64,000 nt of DNA from Acanthosoma haemorrhoidale (taxonomy: Eukaryota; Arthropoda; Insecta; Hemiptera; Acanthosomatidae). Positions 58,923 through 64,000 of this stretch are shown piece after piece. The notes under the pieces were generated by a model. The model made no database searches, was not told the DNA's origin, and saw nothing but the letters and a program-made list of their open reading frames with translations. A program made the translations under genes and the position numbers. Numbering within the stretch: position 1 is the first letter of the stretch; each line of letters opens with the position of its first letter. The DNA lies in NCBI GenBank assembly GCA_930367205.1, contig OV884012.1, positions 55,201,239-55,265,238 on the forward strand. The letters run 5' to 3'.

Positions 58923-61900
58923 TAGTCAATATTAAGAATATTTCATATTTTTAAATTGTAAATTTACCGCTTAGGCCACAAATCCATGTCACATGTCTTT
59001 CTAATTTCACGATGAAAATTAGTCCGTATATTAGATAAACTAGAATATCTACTATAGCTAATGTTATAACAATTATTTCTAAGATTGTTTTTGCATCGAA
59101 TAATAGTAAACTGTTTCGTATATTAACACGATCTTGCATAATGTATCATTAGGAAATATTTTACGGAATTTTCTTGTAATGCGTGTATAGTTAGTCCATA
59201 GCAATGGAAAGTTAGCCTCAAATGTTTTTTTTTTTTTATGTTTACTGGAACATTTTGGTGTAATACTTCAGATATAACTAAGAAACTTTACTCTAAACCT
59301 TTTATTGGTGCCTGAAATAGGGTGGCCGATTTATTAGATTAACCAAATGGCACCAAGAACCTGACACTGAGAATCAGTTGATCGGACACTGGGGTGTTAG
59401 AAGGTAAAGGTCCTCCCTCGATTACTCAGGAGCCACAAAGGGTCGGCAGGACCTCTTTGTGCTCCAGGCTTGGAAAGGAAGGATGGGATTTTTCCAGGGC
59501 CACTCCTCAGAGACTAATGGTTCCATAGCTGTGATCCCCAGCCGCACCGATAGTTCCAGCTCACACGCTCCGCATGGCCAGCACAATACCCTGGCATGGA
59601 GTACACAGATATTATACCGAAGCCTATGTCTTGTAAAGGCCTGTTATATGCTTGGGTTGTGAGGTATTAGTGACACTATCGTTGGTGTGATCTGATTGGG
59701 GTACCCGAACAAGGAGAAAGAAAACCATCTTTCTTCAGTGATGTACTGGTGTATTCTTTTATAAACAAATTTTATTTCAGCTATTTAGTTTATTAGATTT
59801 TTTTTGTAAGAATGATTGTTTGCTTACTGTTGTGAATAATAAGTAATTTTCTGACATTGCCAAAAACAAGGTTATTCTACAATCGACGTTACGGTCAATA
59901 TTTCTGAGGTTGTCAGTTATTTTTTTCCTGTGGAAGATTCAATAATTTAAAGAATACACATCCGGTTTTCTAGAACTTTTTGCATTCAAGCCCAAGGTTA
60001 TTGAGTAGATTGCCAACATATAATAGAATTATATTAAAATATATTTATAGTAATGCTTACATAATATACTATATTTATAATATAGTAAAGTTTATATAAT
60101 ATAATATATTGAATAATAGGATTGTTTTAAACTTTTTAATAAAATAGTGAAGTTTAATATTTTTTATTGTTTTTTATGAAAAATTGGCTCCGTTTGTTTT
60201 TTAGTCGCTTTACATACTTAACTAAAAATGTTTATCTCATGGATCAGATCATTGATTACAATTACTTTCTACTTAATGGGACAGATTGTGATTTTTACAC
60301 ATTAAAAAAAATGAATCCTGTCATTATTTACACATGCATTAAACAAATGAATAATTATTAATACATTTGTGTTGCATGTAAAAAATTCACATTTTCAGTT
60401 CACTATGTTTAATTTACAGCAATGCTGGTAAGATTAAATATACAATAAAACTTATATGTGTTCATGAAATTCAAATCATTTTTTCTTGTTGTACGTTAAT
60501 TCTTGTCGTATTGAACAATCAGTATTCTGTTTGGCATAGTAAACCTATACATTCAGGTAGCTCCACATTCGCGTAACGTATACGTTATTAGAATTATTGG
60601 GACAAAACATATAAAATGAAAATTTATTTTTTTCTTAATGTTAGAATATTATATCAATACATTGTACTTAAATCTCTATATTTGGATTTGATACATCATA
60701 TGATACAATACTTATTTGAACAACTTATTAGCGTATTTTCTAATACCTATTGTTTTTTTTTTGTTTTAGGTAAGAAAGAAAATTATAACTAGACGTTTAT
60801 TTGTTGTAATAAACATTCTACTGAAAGTCATGGAACGCTATGACAGTCGTACTGTAACGTAAGTAAAATTGCTTCTTAGTAATTTAAGAAATATCTTTCA
60901 AAAGAAAATTCTAAACGAAGAATTTAGGGAAAGAAAAGTGGGAAAATATAATCAAATTATAGAAAGGCTCTTGAATAAACAATCATATTAATTTTTAAGA
61001 CACAATTTGGTAAAGAGTGTCAACCAACAACAACCATTGGTACGATTGCATGACATTATGTGTTTACTTCTGTCACAACTGAGAGGTAGTTTTACAGAAG
61101 TTTCAATGAATAGATGTTGAAAAATCCATTAAACTAATGTGGATGAATGGATTAAGGACGCATGATTCAGTTAACTATGTTGCTTAGGGTTTGAGACTGC
61201 TTAAAATAAACATAAAAAATAGTTAGTGGACACTATGAAATTTAGGAAAACTTAAATAAAGAAAAAAAGCTGGAAACACTGATGCTTCAATAAATACTTT
61301 TTTTCTCGTTCCATAATTTGTGCCTTGAATTTTGTTGGTACTTAAGTTTTCTATCACTAGAGGCCATTTAATTCAGTAGGTCTCCGTATAATTTAATGTT
61401 GCGTAAGGGTGACTGCCTGATACTTTACAATTGAAATAACTACATGTTTTCAGTGGGTTACCATTTATTTCTATTTCCGTTATGCGTAATGTTTGTAAAA
61501 TTCTGAGGATTTTTACTTTGAAGAGAAACTATAACAAATTCAAATTTTTATTACGTGGGGTGGTTATGATATTCTTTAAGGTATAAGCGAATAATTTGTT
61601 AAGTATTTAGGTGTGAACATGTATATCAGCCATTTGGGACTCCTTATAAATGGGTTTATATTTAAACCAGTAAACAATGCTTTCTAGTCGTGCTATGCCT
61701 TTCTCCTCTGTTATTGATAAACGAATCTGTCACTCAGTTCTACATCATGACAGGGGATACATATACCTTCGCTTGAGCTTAATACTGCACCAAAATTAGT
61801 CAGCAGTAAACTTAGCGCATCGGTAGCATAGCTTCGTGAAGAAAATGTTTAAAATTGGTAAAGGGAGTTAGGAACAGCGTACTTAACACATCTGAATGTC

Positions 61901-62325
61901 CTCCATTAACCCCCCTCTGGGGAGACTTCCACATTAAGCCAGACCTCGACAATTTCAACTGGCTCTTCAAACTCGCCAGGATTTCATTGTACTTTTACAA
62001 GTGTAAAGCTTAACTATAGCAGTAAAAGTCGTTGTAATATCGTAATGGCCACTAGCATCAGCTAACCTCTATGGTCGCCATCAGCTTCAACAATAACTAT
62101 GGTAGTTATAACAAACAATGAGCAGCTTCATAGTTACATAGGATCATTTGCGGAGACCTAAGTAATATAGTCAGCCGATAACTTTGAATGTAATTTAATT
62201 ATACTGGACTGGGAATTCCCCACTATGGCTCAGATCTTACTGGAGAAATTCCATGATCTTGTCCCATCCCGAAAAATCTCTGTTTAAGGTTAAAAATATG
62301 TAATAATTGTGAATTGAATTTAATA
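58923..62325. other. No gene seen; one GC-richer island
   Basis: 59,310-59,720 is GC-richer, with short frames on both strands; none is recognised. 60,060-60,110 holds an AT-rich inverted repeat (TACTATATT...AATATAGTA). The rest is AT-rich and empty. Confidence 0.35.
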
Positions 62326-62445
62326 CGGGTCGGCAGTAATAGGGCTCGTGTGCCACGGAATATTTTAAGATTTATCATAAAATGAGTATTTTTTGTTTTT
62401 TAATTCTTGGCACACAAAATATTTTCTATCACATAGATCCCCAAC
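62326..62445. other. hAT-like noncoding fragment (weak)
   Basis: CGGCAGTAATAGGGCTCGTG followed by TGCCACGGAATATTTT resembles the ends of non-autonomous hAT elements ('CAGTG.TTCTCAA...GTGTGCCACGGAA.ATTTT'). TGTGCCA recurs inverted (TGGCACA at about 62,408). No 8-bp target duplication was identified. Confidence 0.2.
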
Positions 62446-63820
62446 AAGTTGGCGCGAAGTTATGCAAAGTTGAGAAAAAAAAAAAAAATTTCTCAGATGG
62501 GAGCCATCTAAAACTTCTGGGAGCGTTCAAACTTTTTAAATTCTTTTTCACAAAAGTTATATTTTGCCATTGTCTAGGTAAAGTTTCGATGCTCCGGGGT
62601 GACGATATTACTTCATTACATCTACTACTGATCAAGAGATCAGTGTATTTATATTTATAAAATCTAAAAGTATTTTTAAGAAAAGGAAATAAATTATCAT
62701 AAATTATGAAACAAATTGTAACGATAAAAAAATAATAATAACAAATTTATAAATTAAATAACTGTTTATAAATTAAATGTTTGTATTTTAAGTGTAGAAA
62801 GTCATTGGATTAAAATATGCTTACTTCCAAGTGCTTAACATAAAATAGACGAGACAGATCAACAGCGGATAAAAATGAACTTAGTCCGATGTCCATGCAC
62901 CATATTTGGCTATTTTCTTAAGATTCCAAGTTCAAAATATATTATGAAGCCCTAGTTTGGAAAATAATCATGCAATCCTCAATGGAATTTACATGTTATG
63001 TCATAGTAATGATGAAAAGAGCTTTGTTTTTTCATGGAAATAAAAAAAAAATCTGGCAAATTTCCGGCGTATTTTTGTAAAATATGGGGTTGGCTCCACA
63101 TAACGGAAATTAGTACAACAGAAATAACCACAAAAAAACAAAACAGCAAGATAGCTGTTTCCTTGGTGACAAAATGCATAGCATACATTTTAATTTTCAA
63201 TACTAATCATAGAATCTGAGAAATATCGTAAATTGAAGAAAATGAAATAAAAACCATATTAGAACGATCGCATGCGCGTCTGCGCCAATCATCAAAGACC
63301 AATATGAATGACAACTCCTCAAACGCGTCATTTTGTGGCCAGCATCCAGACTATAATTCTTTAAGTATTTATTTAAGTTATTCAAAACATTGTGTTTCTA
63401 TTATAAATCCACTAAAATCATATCTCGTTGTTGAATTTATTGATTTTCCGACCGTTTTTCTTTTTCGATCAATCTGCTCTTACAAAAAATCAATTTTGAA
63501 GTGAGAAACGGACCTGAAAGCCTAATGGCAATTGAAAACTATTAGAGGCTTTTCTCAGTCACGTGCCGCTATTTTACCATGGACTACATGATAATTTTTT
63601 ATTTCTGTTTTATTCCTACTACCCTTCCTATAAAACGGATCCTGCGTTAATGATACTTAGCTACCTCATACAAATTTATATCACCTAAAAATGTGTCACT
63701 ATTCAACGCCAGCTACGAAATGCACAACCGTTGAATTAATATTATACGGAAGAAAAATGCATTTAGCGTGTAATGACTGAATTATTTCAATTAAAGCTTC
63801 TCAAGTATAAGAAGAGAGAG
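62446..63820. other. No gene seen
   Basis: AT-rich. The plus-strand frames at 62,382-62,660 and 63,304-63,504 are not recognised as proteins. Confidence 0.4.
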
Positions 63821-64000
63821 GTGAGGAATATGTGAGTGATGTGGGGCCTCACCTACGTGACTGGGCCCACCACGTGGCCCACTAATGCAGGCATTACCTC
63901 GAGCTAAAGCGCCCATAATTCACACCAACCTCGGGCTATAAAAATGCACTACCTCCGCTTAGACCGATTAGTATTGGTTAGTATACTTCTGGCCGATTAT
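63821..64000 (+). promoter_or_regulatory. TATA-type promoter candidate at window edge
   Basis: A GC-rich island (GGGGCCTCACC, GGGCCCACCACGTGGCCCAC with an E-box CACGTG) lies upstream of TATAAAAA at 63,937-63,944. The sequence CCGATTAGTATTGG around 63,965-63,975 falls at the expected start-site distance. The transcribed unit would lie beyond the window. Confidence 0.35.

Overview
This is an AT-rich (roughly two thirds A+T by eye) stretch of animal nuclear DNA with no intact protein-coding gene that I can recognise. Long runs of A/T, poly(A)-tailed retrocopies, Jockey-type LINEs, Tc1/mariner, hAT, pogo, BEL/Pao and Ty3/gypsy relics together suggest an arthropod. A copepod such as a sea louse would fit, but that is inference. 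Every recognisable coding stretch is a decayed transposable element (TE) with stops, frameshifts and deletions. No tRNA, rRNA or snRNA gene was recognised.

Layout: 0-8 kb holds a 197-bp element with short inverted termini (1.77-1.97 kb), a BEL/Pao gag-pol relic (3.8-5.15 kb) and a hAT transposase fragment (7.25-7.54 kb). 8-17 kb holds a poly(A)-ended stretch, a 5'-truncated LINE of 'family A' (10.1-10.6 kb), a Tc1-like transposase fragment (12.4-12.85 kb), a GC-rich island near 13.1-13.5 kb and small unassigned ORFs. 17.3-20.6 kb is a Ty3/gypsy relic with leader, gag, zinc knuckle, the start of RT, integrase pieces and a 3' LTR; its RT is interrupted by a GC-rich repeat that recurs inverted at 58.7-58.9 kb. 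22.46-22.95 kb is a mariner relic. 29.9-30.3 kb is a fragment of a widespread TE-associated protein family. A (CT)n microsatellite lies at 30.5 kb. 31.49-32.43 kb is a Tc1-like element whose middle has been inverted in place.

33-41 kb contains three more family A LINE tails, two of them with target-site duplications. 42.56-42.81 kb is a 25-bp palindromic AT minisatellite. 46.95-55.4 kb contains four copies of a second Jockey-like LINE, 'family B': a long internally deleted copy (52.2-55.4 kb), a 477-bp 5'-truncated copy, and two very short copies on the opposite strand that share one 5' boundary. A pogo/Tigger-like remnant sits just upstream of the long copy. 57.45 kb has a (TA)n tract.

58.2-58.9 kb carries the best promoter-like sequence in the window (palindrome, TATA box, initiator at the expected spacing, ATG). 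A second TATA-type promoter lies at the right edge (63.94 kb) and would drive something beyond the window. The window is best read as a TE graveyard in intergenic or intronic DNA. I found no new multi-gene system. The most informative signals are structural: an in-place transposon inversion with breakpoint duplication, a recurrent LINE truncation point, and a conserved hairpin in a LINE 3' UTR.
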